Notes under the pieces: model-generated
What the model saw: the letters and a program-made list of their open reading frames with translations, nothing else
What the model was told of the DNA's origin: nothing
The model's database searches: none
Made by a program: the position numbers and the translations under genes
In this document: piece by piece, positions 5,766-14,271 of the stretch
Layout: each line of letters begins with the position of its first letter
Numbering within the stretch: position 1 is the stretch's first letter
Source: Gammaproteobacteria bacterium
GTDB taxonomy: Bacteria > Pseudomonadota > Gammaproteobacteria > Chromatiales > Chromatiaceae
Reading direction: 5' to 3'
Length of the DNA: 16,630 nucleotides
Assembly: GCA_024644505.1 (NCBI GenBank)
Contig: JAHEHQ010000012.1
Span: forward strand, 1-16,630

Positions 5766-8700
5766 ATGGCCTATTTCAAGTTGCCCTCAAGTCGTCCCCT
5801 CATCCCGCATCTCCGCGGATTTGCAGCCGGTTGCCTATGCCTCCTCTGGTTGGTCGTTGCCGGCACCGATCCGGTTTGGGCCCAGGATGCGCCTGCTCAG
5901 ATTGAACTCACATCGACCACCATAACCACCGACGATGGCTCGGTGACCCTGGAGCAGCTGGATACCGCGAAAAAGGCCGCCGAATCGGACACCGGTATTG
6001 CCGAATCCATAAAACCGGGCATTCTCGAACTCTATGACCAGGCAGGGAACTGGCTGACCGAGGCCGACGGGGTGAAGGAGGAATTCGCCACCCTTAAGGC
6101 ACAGGTAGACGGCGCCCCGGCCTGTATCGAGATGTTGCGCGCCGCCCTTGCAACCGGCGTCGCACCGAGAGTTTCCAGCGAGCTGAAGATCGAAGATATG
6201 AGCCTGGAGCAGCTGGAGCTGACTGTCATCGAGGTAAGCGCCGCCCTCGCACGGGACAAGGATGAACTGAAGACGCAACGGGACACTCTCGCTCAGCTTC
6301 TGGTTGGCGCCAGGGGATTGAGTGTGGATATCGCCGACAGGACCAGTGCCCTGGACGACATTGTCCGCAACCTGAATACGCCGGTGCCCAACGAGGCCGC
6401 GGCCATGACCCAGGCCCGCACCCTGGCACTAAGGGCACGCAGCGTGCTGCGGCAGGCCGAGCTGGACCTGTTGAGGCTGCGCCTGGGAAGCATCAACACC
6501 CTGACCAGCCTGGCCCAGGCGGAGAGGGATCTGCTGGAGGCACGGATCGCGGCCAGGGAACCCCGGCTCGAGGTCTATAAGGACCAGGCACAGGCACTGC
6601 TGGAAGCGCGCGTCAGGGATGCGCGCCGCGAAGCGGAGAAACAGGAGAGCAGAACGGCGGAGCTGCCAGAGGCGATCCAGTTCATTGCACGGGAAAATGC
6701 CCAGTTTCGAATTGAGCTGGAAGATCTGGTTGACAGGGAGACAAAGGTCAACACGGAGCTGGAAAAGATCCAGACCGGTCTGGAGACCATCGAGTCCGAC
6801 TTCGAGCGCACCCGTCAGCGGGTAGACGTGGTGGGGCCGACGGAGGCGATCGGCAAGATGCTGCAGCGCCGCCGTGACGACCTGCCGTCGGTGCGAAGTT
6901 ACCGCCGCACCTCGGCGCAGCGGGTAGATGAAATCAGCCGTGCCACGGACCGGCAGATCGGGATTGACGAACTGCTGCGGGAGCGGGGCGATATCCAGAG
7001 TGTGGTCGACGGGGTGGCCCGGGGTCTCGCACCGGATCTGCCGGGCGGCACAAAGGCGGCATTCCTCGACGAGACCACCAAGCTGGCCCGCGACCGCCGG
7101 GATGCCTTGCGGGATCTGCAGACCCTCTACGGGAGTTACATCAGTCAACTCACCTCTCTCGATCTGGCTGAACGGCAGTTGGTCAGCATCTCGGGAACCT
7201 ACACCGGTTACATCGACGATCAGCTCATGTGGATTCCCAGCTCGGGTATCGAGGCCCTGGCCGAACCCGCGGCAAGCGGCAGGCTGCTGTTGTGGCTTCT
7301 GTCGCCGGACAATTGGCTGAAACTCACAAAAGACCTCTGGGGTCTCTACGTCTCCAAGCCTGTGATTCTGTCGCTGGCGGTCGGACTCTTTGTCGTCATT
7401 CTGTTGATGCGGCCCCTGATTTCCAAGCGCATAGTCTACATCGGCGAAAAGACCCGGGCGATACGCACCGACACTTTCCTGCTTACCATCAGGACACTGG
7501 TGTTGACACTGATAATCGCAGGTGTCTGGCCCCTGCTGATGGTCTCGGTCGGCTGGCTGATGAGCCGGCTGCCGACTGCCGATGCCTTCTCCATGTTGAC
7601 GGCGAACGGTCTGGTGGAGGCGGGTTCGATAATGTTCGGTCTGGGGCTTCTGCGGCAGATTTGCCTGCCGGGGGGGCTGGGGGACAGGCACCTGAACTGG
7701 TCGCCAGCGATACGGGGATCTCTGGCCCGCGAGATTGGCTGGCTGCTGCCGTTGGCAGTGCCGCTGGGTTTTCTGGTCGCCTTCTCCAGCGGGACCATGG
7801 TTACCCAATCGGCCAGGATCCTAGGCCAGCTTGCGTTCATCGGGTTGATGGTTACCGCAATGGTCTTCCTGTACCGCCTCCTGCACCGCAGGAGTGAGCT
7901 GATGCAGGCCCTGTGGCGGGCAAATCCCGAAGGCGTGCTGGTTCAACTCCATTTCACCTGGTTCAGTCTGTTCATGGTCTCGCCGCTGGCGCTGGCGGTC
8001 ACCTCAGCCATGGGCTACCAGTACACTGCCTTGACCCTGGAGCAGCAGGCGGCGAACACCTTCTGGTTTTTCGTGGTGCTGTTCCTGCTTCGGGAGCTGC
8101 TGCTGCGCTCGCTCTACATCGCCGAGCGGCGCCTGCGTTATCAGGATGCCATAAGGCGGCGCGACGAGCTGCGGGCCCATCGGGCGCGCGAGGAGCCGGA
8201 TGAGGAGGAGACCTCCGTCATACAGGTGGAGATACCGGATTTGGACTACGAACAGCTTGGAGAACAGGCGAAGCGTCTGGTCCGCGCGGCCTTTCTTTTC
8301 AGTGCGGTTATCGGCACCTGGGTGATCTGGAGCGATCTGTTGCCGGCGCTGGGCTTTCTCAACAACACCGAGCTGCCTTTCCAGGCCAGCCGTATTGTCG
8401 ACGGGGTCGCCAGGGACGTGCCGGTGACCCTGGGGGATCTGGTGGTGGGGCTGATCATCGTCCTGATCACCGTGCTGGCGGCCAAGAACCTCCCGGGCAT
8501 CCTGGAGATCACACTGCTGCAGCGGCTCCCCCTGGATGCCGGTGCCCGCTATGCCATCACCGCCCTGTCCCAGTACCTGATCGCCGGCATCGGCGTATTC
8601 ACCGCCTTCAGCACCATCGGACTGAAGTGGTCCAGCATTCAGTGGCTGGTGGCGGCCCTCAGCGTGGGCCTCGGTTTCGGTCTGCAGGAGATCGTGGCCA

Positions 8701-9236
8701 ATTTCATCAGCGGCATCATCCTGCTGTTCGAGCGCCCGATCCGGGTGGGTGACCGGGTCACCATCAGCAACACCACCGGCATCGTGTCCCGTATCCGTAT
8801 CCGCGCCACCACCATCACCAACTACGACAAACAGGAGCTGCTGATCCCCAACAAGCAGATTATCACCGGCGAGGTCATCAACTGGACCCTCACCGACAAG
8901 GTGAATCGTGTCCTAATCACGGTGGGTATAGCCTACGGCAGCGATGTGGAACAGGCCATGCAAATGCTGATCGAAGCGGCGGAGGAGAACCCGGAGGTGC
9001 TCGATGATCCCAAGCCGATAGCCTCCTTCGAAGCCTTCGGGGACAACGCCCTGACTCTGTTCCTGCGCGCTTACCTGGGTGATATGGACAATCGCCTCAA
9101 CACCATCACCGCGCTGCATAAGGCCATCAACGAAAAGTACAACCAGGCCGGCATCGAGATCTCATTCCCGCAGCGGGATGTCCACTTCGATGCCAAAACC
9201 CCCCTGGAGATCCGGGTCAGCCGGGCGTCGAGGTAG
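5766..9236 (+). CDS. MscK/KefA-type large mechanosensitive channel
   Basis: The product has 1156 residues, close to E. coli MscK (1120). A signal peptide is visible (hydrophobic core about 18-33, likely cleavage VWA|Q at 39/40). A long, charged, helical periplasmic region runs to about residue 525 and is coiled-coil rich. A block of roughly ten hydrophobic helices spans about 530-985, interrupted by a charged loop near 795-820. The MscS-type pore and beta domain end the protein: LSVGLGFGLQEIVANFISG at 965-983, LLFERPIRVGDRVTI, RIRIRATTITNYDKQELLIPN-type residues and EVINWTLTD. Such channels open on hypoosmotic stress to release solutes. ATG 5766 is chosen because it gives a normal signal peptide; it lacks a clear ribosome site, and ATG 5712 inside arnD is an alternative. 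The gene starts 37 bp after arnD and overlaps comM tail to tail by 20 bp. Confidence 0.88.
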   Translation: MAYFKLPSSRPLIPHLRGFAAGCLCLLWLVVAGTDPVWAQDAPAQIELTSTTITTDDGSVTLEQLDTAKKAAESDTGIAESIKPGILELYDQAGNWLTEADGVKEEFATLKAQVDGAPACIEMLRAALATGVAPRVSSELKIEDMSLEQLELTVIEVSAALARDKDELKTQRDTLAQLLVGARGLSVDIADRTSALDDIVRNLNTPVPNEAAAMTQARTLALRARSVLRQAELDLLRLRLGSINTLTSLAQAERDLLEARIAAREPRLEVYKDQAQALLEARVRDARREAEKQESRTAELPEAIQFIARENAQFRIELEDLVDRETKVNTELEKIQTGLETIESDFERTRQRVDVVGPTEAIGKMLQRRRDDLPSVRSYRRTSAQRVDEISRATDRQIGIDELLRERGDIQSVVDGVARGLAPDLPGGTKAAFLDETTKLARDRRDALRDLQTLYGSYISQLTSLDLAERQLVSISGTYTGYIDDQLMWIPSSGIEALAEPAASGRLLLWLLSPDNWLKLTKDLWGLYVSKPVILSLAVGLFVVILLMRPLISKRIVYIGEKTRAIRTDTFLLTIRTLVLTLIIAGVWPLLMVSVGWLMSRLPTADAFSMLTANGLVEAGSIMFGLGLLRQICLPGGLGDRHLNWSPAIRGSLAREIGWLLPLAVPLGFLVAFSSGTMVTQSARILGQLAFIGLMVTAMVFLYRLLHRRSELMQALWRANPEGVLVQLHFTWFSLFMVSPLALAVTSAMGYQYTALTLEQQAANTFWFFVVLFLLRELLLRSLYIAERRLRYQDAIRRRDELRAHRAREEPDEEETSVIQVEIPDLDYEQLGEQAKRLVRAAFLFSAVIGTWVIWSDLLPALGFLNNTELPFQASRIVDGVARDVPVTLGDLVVGLIIVLITVLAAKNLPGILEITLLQRLPLDAGARYAITALSQYLIAGIGVFTAFSTIGLKWSSIQWLVAALSVGLGFGLQEIVANFISGIILLFERPIRVGDRVTISNTTGIVSRIRIRATTITNYDKQELLIPNKQIITGEVINWTLTDKVNRVLITVGIAYGSDVEQAMQMLIEAAEENPEVLDDPKPIASFEAFGDNALTLFLRAYLGDMDNRLNTITALHKAINEKYNQAGIEISFPQRDVHFDAKTPLEIRVSRASR

Positions 9237-10776
9237 GGCGGTTGGGTGTGGGAATGAGGGTGCCGTCCAGGGTGCGATCCAGCCTGCGGTAGCCCAGCCC
9301 CTCGCCGAGATGGGTCATGGTAATCTCTGGTTCCCCTTCCAGATCGGCGATGGTGCGCGCCATGCGCAGCACACGGTGATAGGCGCGGGCGGACAGTCCC
9401 AGCTGGTCGATGGCTCGGGACAGGAGTCGCTGAGAGTCGGAGCTGATATTGCATGCCTTTTCCAGGGCGGTGCCGGTAAGTCGGCTGTTCGGGCATCCGG
9501 ATCGCTGCAGGGCGATCTGCCGACACGCCTCAATCCGGGCGCGCACCGCATCGCTGGGTTCGGCTGGCGGGCCATTTTCCGGCACCATCAGTTCCAAAGG
9601 CAGACGCGGGACCTCGATGTGCATGTCGATGCGGTCCATCAGGGGACCTGACAGGCGATTTCTGTAGCGGGCCACCTGGTCCAGGGTGCACCGGCACTCC
9701 CTGCCGTAGTCGTCACCGAGATAGCCGCACGGGCAGGGGTTCATTGCCGCGATCAGCTGAAAACGGGCCGGGAACTCTGCCTGTCTGGCGGCGCGGGAGA
9801 TGGTGATGGCACCGCTCTCCATGGGCTCTCTGAGGACCTCCAGCACCGCGCGGCTGAATTCCGGCAGTTCGTCGAGAAAGAGCACGCCGTTGTGGGAAAG
9901 AGAGATTTCCCCGGGCTTTGGATTGCTGCCGCCGCCGACCAGCGCCACGCCGGAAGCCGTATGATGGGGTGCACGGTAAGGGCGCCGCTTCCAGTCCTGG
10001 AGCCGGAATCCCCGGCTGCTCACGGAAAGCAGCGCTGCGGTTTCCTGGGCTTCCCGCTCTGTCATGGGCGGCAGGATGGAGGGCAGCCGGCTGGCCAGCA
10101 TGGATTTGCCGGAGCCGGGCGGGCCGATCATCAACAGACTGTGGCCGCCCGCCGCGGCCACCTCCAGCGCCCTCTTGGCATGCTGCTGGCCTTTGACCTC
10201 AATCAGATCATATCCATCGTATCCCGAGGCGGCGGGCGCCTGGCCCTGAAAGGCTTCTATGTGCCGGTTTCCGGTCAGGTGTTCACAAACCTCCAACAGG
10301 CTGCGTGCAGGATAGACGGAGAGTCCCCTGACCAGCGCTGCCTCCCCGGCGTTTCCCGCCGGCAGCACCAGGGATCTGCCGGCTCGGGCGGCAGCCGCTG
10401 CCACCGGCAGTACCCCCTTGACCGGACGCAGTTCACCGGACAGGGCAAGCTCACCAACAAATTCATAGGCTTTCAGGGCTGTCCCGTCGACCTGCCCTGA
10501 GGCGGCCAGGATGCCTAAGGCAATGGGCAGATCGAATTGCCCGCCCTCCTTGGGCAGATCCGCCGGCGCCAGGTTGATGGTGATGCGCCGAGCGGGAAAG
10601 TCGAAGCGGGAATTCAACAGCGCGCCGCGCACCCGGTCTTTGCTCTCTTTGACCGCCATCTCCGGCAGGCCGACCGTTGACAGGCTGGGCAGGCCGTTGG
10701 CGAGATGAACCTCCACGGTGACGAGCGGGGCATCGATGCCGCTGCGGGCGCGGCTGAACAGGACAGACAGGGACAT
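9217..10776 (-). CDS. comM: ComM/YifB family Mg-chelatase-like AAA+ ATPase
   Basis: ComM is a hexameric helicase that promotes branch migration during integration of DNA taken up by natural transformation; it is also widespread in bacteria not known to be competent. The 519-residue protein has the N-terminal ChlI-like domain (1-175, with GLPEMAVKESKDRVRGAL and INLAPADLPKEGGQFDLPI). The AAA+ core carries Walker A GPPGSGKS at 218-225 and Walker B VLFLDELPEF at 298-307. The C-terminal Mg-chelatase domain ends in ARAYHRVLRMARTIADLEG. Four cysteines in a CPC-CRC pattern (348, 350, 361, 363) could hold a metal and are common in this family. The start has a strong ribosome site (AGGAAGG) a few bases upstream. 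The gene is 44 bp downstream of ubiK and probably shares its transcript. Confidence 0.93.
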   Translation of the reverse strand: MSLSVLFSRARSGIDAPLVTVEVHLANGLPSLSTVGLPEMAVKESKDRVRGALLNSRFDFPARRITINLAPADLPKEGGQFDLPIALGILAASGQVDGTALKAYEFVGELALSGELRPVKGVLPVAAAAARAGRSLVLPAGNAGEAALVRGLSVYPARSLLEVCEHLTGNRHIEAFQGQAPAASGYDGYDLIEVKGQQHAKRALEVAAAGGHSLLMIGPPGSGKSMLASRLPSILPPMTEREAQETAALLSVSSRGFRLQDWKRRPYRAPHHTASGVALVGGGSNPKPGEISLSHNGVLFLDELPEFSRAVLEVLREPMESGAITISRAARQAEFPARFQLIAAMNPCPCGYLGDDYGRECRCTLDQVARYRNRLSGPLMDRIDMHIEVPRLPLELMVPENGPPAEPSDAVRARIEACRQIALQRSGCPNSRLTGTALEKACNISSDSQRLLSRAIDQLGLSARAYHRVLRMARTIADLEGEPEITMTHLGEGLGYRRLDRTLDGTLIPTPNRPTSTPG

Positions 10777-10820
10777 GATTCACCTTCCTTGGTGCTTTAG
10801 GAAACCTTAAAACGGCCGGT

Positions 10821-11093
10821 TTACGGCTGGGGCTGCTTTCCCCCTTCGCCGGCCAACGCCTTTTCCAGATCCCTCACCTGCTGATCCAGCATCTCCAGCT
10901 TCTCCCGGGTTCTGGAGAGCACGGCACACTGGATATCGAACTGCTCCCGGGTCACCAGGTCGAGCTGCGAGAGGCTGCTCTCCAGCGATGAACGCAGGTT
11001 CTTCTGCAGGTCCTGTTGCAGGGACTGCAGGCCGGTCGGCACGCTTGCGGACAGCCGTTTCGCCAGGTCATCCAGTAGCTTGGGGTCAATCAT
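10821..11093 (-). CDS. ubiK: UbiK family ubiquinone biosynthesis accessory factor (BMFP protein)
   Basis: This is a 90-residue acidic helical protein. The first half, MIDPKLLDDLAKRLSASVP followed by an amphipathic stretch, is the family signature (formerly YqiC/BMFP). The second half, with LDLVTREQFDIQ and LEMLDQQVRDLEKAL, is a coiled coil that mediates trimerisation. UbiK binds lipids and the UbiJ partner and supports the soluble Ubi complex that makes coenzyme Q during aerobic growth. AAGG lies 8 bases before the ATG. The gene diverges from glnK across a 313-bp spacer and precedes comM on the same strand. Confidence 0.9.
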   Translation of the reverse strand: MIDPKLLDDLAKRLSASVPTGLQSLQQDLQKNLRSSLESSLSQLDLVTREQFDIQCAVLSRTREKLEMLDQQVRDLEKALAGEGGKQPQP

Positions 11094-11171
11094 GGACGAA
11101 CCTTAACGGCACTGCCGCAGGTTGTCCAGCCTTCCAACCGACGGGTGTGTCCCGGCCCCCGGTGAGTCATG

Positions 11172-11186
11172 GCACCAAAAGGGTGC
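11172..11186. promoter_or_regulatory. NtrC-binding palindrome, distal site
   Basis: GCACCAAAAGGGTGC is a perfect GCACC-N5-GGTGC palindrome, the same spacing as the known NtrC enhancer GCACC-AACAT-GGTGC of E. coli glnA. Its centre lies about 140 bp upstream of the transcription start predicted from the -24/-12 element. The rest of the 11094-11406 spacer holds the second site, the promoter, an A/T-rich tract around 11269-11290 and the leader with its ribosome site. I see no small gene in it. Confidence 0.72.
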
Positions 11187-11212
11187 GTAGCCCCTGTATC
11201 CGGCGTAATGCC

Positions 11213-11227
11213 GGTCCAACTTGGTGC
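11213..11227. promoter_or_regulatory. NtrC-binding half-degenerate palindrome, proximal site
   Basis: GGTCCAACTTGGTGC keeps the right half-site GGTGC and the 5-base spacer, with two changes in the left half-site. Its centre is 41 bp from the distal site, close to four helical turns, so two NtrC dimers would sit on the same face of the DNA. It is centred about 100 bp upstream of the predicted start, which resembles the tandem enhancer of glnA. Confidence 0.6.
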
Positions 11228-11292
11228 GGGCTGGTTTCGTCAGAACGACGCTTTGCTCAATATCTGCTTGTATTTCAGCAAAAAAATTCAGG

Positions 11293-11309
11293 TTGGCACA
11301 GTAGGTGCA
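11293..11309 (+). promoter_or_regulatory. Sigma-54 (-24/-12) promoter of glnK-amtB
   Basis: TTGGCACAGTAGGTGCA matches the RpoN consensus YTGGCAC-N5-TTGCW at all positions except one T, with GG and GC exactly 12 bases apart. The predicted start is near 11320, leaving a leader of roughly 87 bases before glnK. An overlapping sigma-70 reading (TTGGCA, 16 bases, TAGCAT at 11315-11320) is possible but weaker. The two upstream NtrC-like sites support nitrogen-limitation control. Confidence 0.78.
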
Positions 11310-11406
11310 TTGCATAGCATCGAATCAGGTCGGGTAGCTCCCGGTCAGTCAATGTCGTTCATCCAGGTCAGAAGGCCTGAATCCAAGCAGCAGGAGAGAA
11401 ACAGCA

Positions 11407-11745
11407 ATGAAACTGGTTACAGCAATCATCAAGCCGTTCAAGCTCGATGATGTCCGTGAGGCACTGTCGGAAGTTGGTGCATCCGGTATTACCGTTATCG
11501 AGGTAAAAGGCTTCGGCCGGCAAAAGGGCCATACCGAACTCTACCGTGGGGCCGAATACGTGGTGGATTTTCTGCCCAAGATCAAGGTGGAGGTGGCGGT
11601 GAGCGCCGAACAGCTCGATCAGGTGATCGAGGCGATCAGCGGTGCGGCCAAGACCGGCAAGATAGGGGATGGAAAGATTTTTGTTTCCAGCCTCGACCAG
11701 GTAGTACGCATCCGTACCGGCGAGACCGGCACGGATGCACTTTGA
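11407..11745 (+). CDS. glnK: P-II nitrogen regulatory protein
   Basis: This is a trimeric signal protein that senses 2-oxoglutarate and ATP/ADP and blocks the partner ammonium channel when nitrogen is sufficient. Its 112 residues are the family length. The opening MKLVTAIIKPFKLDDVREAL, the T-loop with the uridylylation tyrosine Y51 (GAEYVVDFLPK), Q39 before it, and the B-loop TGKIGDGKIFV are all present, so control by GlnD is expected. AGGAGAG sits 8 bases before the ATG. It is called GlnK rather than GlnB because amtB follows 14 bp downstream and an NtrC/sigma-54 control region precedes it. Confidence 0.93.
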   Translation: MKLVTAIIKPFKLDDVREALSEVGASGITVIEVKGFGRQKGHTELYRGAEYVVDFLPKIKVEVAVSAEQLDQVIEAISGAAKTGKIGDGKIFVSSLDQVVRIRTGETGTDAL

Positions 11746-11759
11746 GAGGATGAATCCTG

Positions 11760-13058
<1,299 letters not shown>

Positions 13059-13080
13059 CCGGCAAACAAAAGGAGAAAAG

Positions 13081-13104
13081 CGGGCGCTTCGGCGCCCGTT
13101 TTTA
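13081..13104 (+). terminator. Intrinsic terminator of glnK-amtB
   Basis: CGGGCGC (13081-13087), a TTCG loop and GCGCCCG (13092-13098) form a perfect 7-bp GC stem, followed by TTTTT. UUCG is an extra-stable tetraloop. The 5' side carries AAAAG, so on the minus strand the same hairpin is followed by CTTTTCTCC and could weakly stop speE transcription as well. It lies 22 bp after the amtB stop. Confidence 0.92.
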
Positions 13105-13112
13105 TGTGTCTG

Positions 13113-13197
13113 GTAGCCTGCGTAGAGCGCAGCGAAACGCAGGTTAAAATTCTACCGATGAATCACCCCGCATTTCGCTGTGCTCTATGCGGCCCAC
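13113..13197. repeat. REPIN/BIME-like inverted repeat, copy 2
   Basis: The arms are 13113-13143 on the plus strand and 13167-13197 on the minus strand, with a 23-base spacer. They match each other at about 24 of 31 positions and clearly match copy 1 (shared GAGCNCAGCGAA loop). The left arm has the GTAG head and a perfect CCTGCGT/ACGCAGG stem. The right arm has a decayed head, GTGG, but still a perfect CCGCAT/ATGCGG stem. The element begins 9 bases after the amtB terminator T-run, and its outer base is the last base of the speE stop codon. Confidence 0.8.
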
Positions 13198-14087
13198 TAG
13201 CCTGTAAACACCTCGGTAGATGCGGGAGGCCCTGCATCACCCAGTTCCCGATAGAAGAACTCCGGTGCGCAGAAGGATGAACGGTGAATGTCGACATTGT
13301 AGTAGCGGGTCCGAAACGGCCGGTTCCTCGCATCCTCCTCTCTGAACCCCCCGATAGGCTCACCCTTGCGGGCCATGCTGGCGCTCCACCAGCCTGAGGG
13401 GTAGACGCTCAAGGGAAAGAACAGGGATTTCCGGTGGCTGAATCCGGCGCCCTTCATCTCACGGTACATCCCCTGGAGTATGTCCATGTGCAGCAGCGGG
13501 GATTCGCTTTGCTGAATCAGCATGCCGCCGTTTTTCAGTGTCTTTTCGCAGGCGCTGTAGAACTCCCCCGAGAAGAGTATCTCGCCGGGTCCGATGGGGT
13601 CGGTGCTGTCGACGATGATGATATCGAGGGACTCCCCGGGGGCCTCTGCCATCCATCTGTACCCGTTGGTAAAGCAGAACTCCGCCCTGGAGTCACCGTT
13701 ACGGCCGCAGAGTTCCGGGAAATGAACCTCCGACAGTTGGACCACTCGTTCATCGATATCGATCAGGGTGACCTGCTCGACCTCGGGGTGTTTCAGCACC
13801 TCATTGAGTGTCCCGCAGTCGCCACCGCCGACGATGGCGACCCGCCTGGGCGCATCGTGGAGGTAGAGTATCGGGTGGGCCAGCATTTCGTGGTAGATGA
13901 AGTTATCCCTGGCGCTGAGCATGATGAAGCCATCGATGACCATCAGCTTTCCGAAGTGGGTGGTTTCGTAGATCTCGATCTTCTGATACCGGGTCTGTTC
14001 CTCGTGAAGCCTGGCCTTTATGCGGAAGGAATGCGCCGAGCCGGCCTCCTCGCAGTACTCGGTAAACCACTGCTCGTCGCTCAACAT
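13197..14087 (-). CDS. speE: Polyamine aminopropyltransferase (spermidine synthase)
   Basis: This enzyme transfers the aminopropyl group of decarboxylated S-adenosylmethionine to putrescine, giving spermidine and methylthioadenosine. The 296-residue protein is the usual length. The N-terminal beta domain ends in DGFIMLSARDNFIYHEMLAH. The Rossmann motif is GGGDCGTLNEVLKH (87-100), with the ligand-binding acidic pair in TLIDIDERVV, and the catalytic base D160 is in VDSTDPIGPGE. QQSESPLLH and YPSGWWSASMAR are further family blocks. The GGGDC variant replaces the more common GGGDG and appears in related gammaproteobacterial proteins as far as I recall. ATG 14087 has AGAGAC about 10 bases upstream. 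The gene converges on amtB and diverges from polA. The substrate may be a diamine other than putrescine. Confidence 0.9.
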   Translation of the reverse strand: MLSDEQWFTEYCEEAGSAHSFRIKARLHEEQTRYQKIEIYETTHFGKLMVIDGFIMLSARDNFIYHEMLAHPILYLHDAPRRVAIVGGGDCGTLNEVLKHPEVEQVTLIDIDERVVQLSEVHFPELCGRNGDSRAEFCFTNGYRWMAEAPGESLDIIIVDSTDPIGPGEILFSGEFYSACEKTLKNGGMLIQQSESPLLHMDILQGMYREMKGAGFSHRKSLFFPLSVYPSGWWSASMARKGEPIGGFREEDARNRPFRTRYYNVDIHRSSFCAPEFFYRELGDAGPPASTEVFTG

Positions 14088-14174
14088 GGTTGTGGTGTCT
14101 CTTTTTTGTCGTGGAATGACGGCACCTTAGTCAAGGTTCCCGCAGATCGCAATGGGGTGGGTGTCGAAGTCCAC

Positions 14175-14215
14175 CGGATACCTTGTCTGAACATGCCCGG
14201 GTTCAAGGTATGCCG
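14175..14215. repeat. Hairpin/inverted repeat in the speE-polA spacer
   Basis: CGGATACCTTG (14175-14185) pairs with CAAGGTATGCCG (14204-14215): eleven base pairs with one bulged G, around an 18-base loop. No T-run follows on either strand, so it is not a typical intrinsic terminator. It sits about 60 bp before the polA start and could be an operator or an RNA leader element. The remainder of the 184-bp spacer shows no convincing promoter boxes by eye. Confidence 0.5.
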
Positions 14216-14271
14216 TTTCGGCAATTTTGGGTTATTCTGCATGACGATTAATCCAACCTGAAAATAACCCG

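Noticed and set aside
6429..7808. A 459-codon minus-strand open frame inside the channel gene
   Set aside because: It is antisense to a well-supported MscK-type protein, rich in Gln, Arg and Pro, with no motif and no ribosome site of note.
11269..11290. Possible IHF site between the NtrC sites and the sigma-54 promoter
   Set aside because: The A/T-rich tract fits a bend, but the WATCAA-N4-TTR pattern is not matched at the required positions.
13434..14261. A 275-codon plus-strand open frame opposite speE
   Set aside because: SpeE has clear family motifs on the other strand. The frame's product has no recognisable domain, and its apparent length comes from codon bias.
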